Of a stretch of DNA of 5,090 nt, positions 4,868-5,090 are shown in pieces. A program made the position numbers and the translations under genes. Numbering within the stretch: position 1 is the stretch's first letter; each line of letters begins with the position of its first letter. Location of the stretch: the NCBI GenBank assembly GCA_016929465.1, contig JAFGIT010000350.1, forward strand, positions 1 to 5,090, in the 5' to 3' direction. The DNA comes from Candidatus Coatesiibacteriota bacterium (GTDB lineage Bacteria; B130-G9). A model generated the notes under the pieces. That model was not told the origin of the DNA. It searched no databases and saw only the letters and a program-made list of their open reading frames with translations.

Positions 4868-5090
4868 AGCGATTGTGCTTCGTTTGAGAAGTGCGGGTTA
4901 TGACGTTCTGTAAGTAAAAGAGATGGCCCCGAGCATCTCAGATGAGGAGGTTATTAACCTGGCCGCAGACAATAACGCGCTGGTCTTGACTGCGGATAAG
5001 GACTTCGGTGATTTGATTTACAGACAGGGCATTAAAACGAGTGGTGTCATTTTGATCAGGCTTTCCGAATTCTCCGGACAGGATAGGCCC
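4836..5090 (+). pseudogene. DUF5615 PIN-like toxin, interrupted by a stop and cut by the window edge
   Basis: Read in one frame, this stretch encodes a DUF5615 (PIN-like, Mut7-C-related) ribonuclease-type toxin: NLLADENVDEAIVLRLRSAG (2-21), YDVL, a TAA stop at 4911-4913 (codon 26), then VKEMAPSISDEEVINLAADN (27-46), LVLTADKDFGDL (49-60) and SGVILIRLSEF (69-79). The acidic residues expected of the PIN site are kept (Asp6, Asp36, Asp54, Asp56). The TAA sits where relatives often have Tyr or another aromatic, so a one-base change from TAT or TAC would explain it. The frame stays open to 5090, so the 3' end is outside. The likely start is GTG 4836 or TTG 4833, overlapping the antitoxin by about 32 bases. 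ATG 4923, after AAAAGAG, could start a C-terminal fragment lacking Asp6. A sequencing error at the TAA cannot be excluded. Confidence 0.82.

Overview
The window looks like bacterial chromosome from a Gram-negative-type (diderm) organism. It encodes a type II secretion/type IV pilus-style prepilin, a lipoprotein of the RlpA cell-wall enzyme family, and several small toxin-antitoxin (TA) genes. Most start codons are preceded by purine-rich Shine-Dalgarno sequences. The mix of pseudopilin, HicBA and DUF433/DUF5615 modules fits many environmental lineages, such as Planctomycetota, Deltaproteobacteria-like groups and candidate phyla. Nothing here fixes the phylum.

Left part (1-2400). An open frame at 1-147 is probably the 3' end of a gene starting outside the window. 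About 150 bases without a convincing gene follow, and then a near-consensus sigma70-type promoter (TTGACA, 17-base spacer, TGnTATATT; 298-326). It drives a 636-residue prepilin-like protein (399-2309) with a canonical prepilin-peptidase site, two successive GspG-like modules and a C-terminal, probably beta-rich domain. A strong intrinsic terminator (2357-2397) makes this gene a separate transcription unit.

Middle (2400-3820). Three genes on the same strand with short gaps follow: an RlpA-like lipoprotein (2567-2971), a 69-residue conserved small protein ending CHNRNY (3039-3248), and a class I SAM-dependent methyltransferase (3291-3818). They may be co-transcribed.

Right part (3820-5090). 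This is an accessory-looking stretch built from TA modules and duplicated DNA. A hicB-hicA pair (3868-4277) lies between two copies of a 125-base sequence. The first copy is the 3' end of the methyltransferase gene (3684-3808) and the second is a detached fragment (4328-4452); they match at 120 of 125 positions without gaps. After the second copy comes a DUF433 antitoxin gene (4604-4867), overlapping a DUF5615 PIN-like toxin gene that is interrupted by an in-frame TAA at 4911-4913 and runs off the window. The stretches between each methyltransferase-tail copy and the TA module after it also share a series of short blocks in the same order. The layout can therefore be read as two repeats of 'methyltransferase tail - leader - TA module', like an array of cassettes added at the 3' end of a host gene. 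That reading is an inference; the 125-base duplication is directly visible. No rRNA, tRNA, CRISPR array or recognisable transposase was seen.
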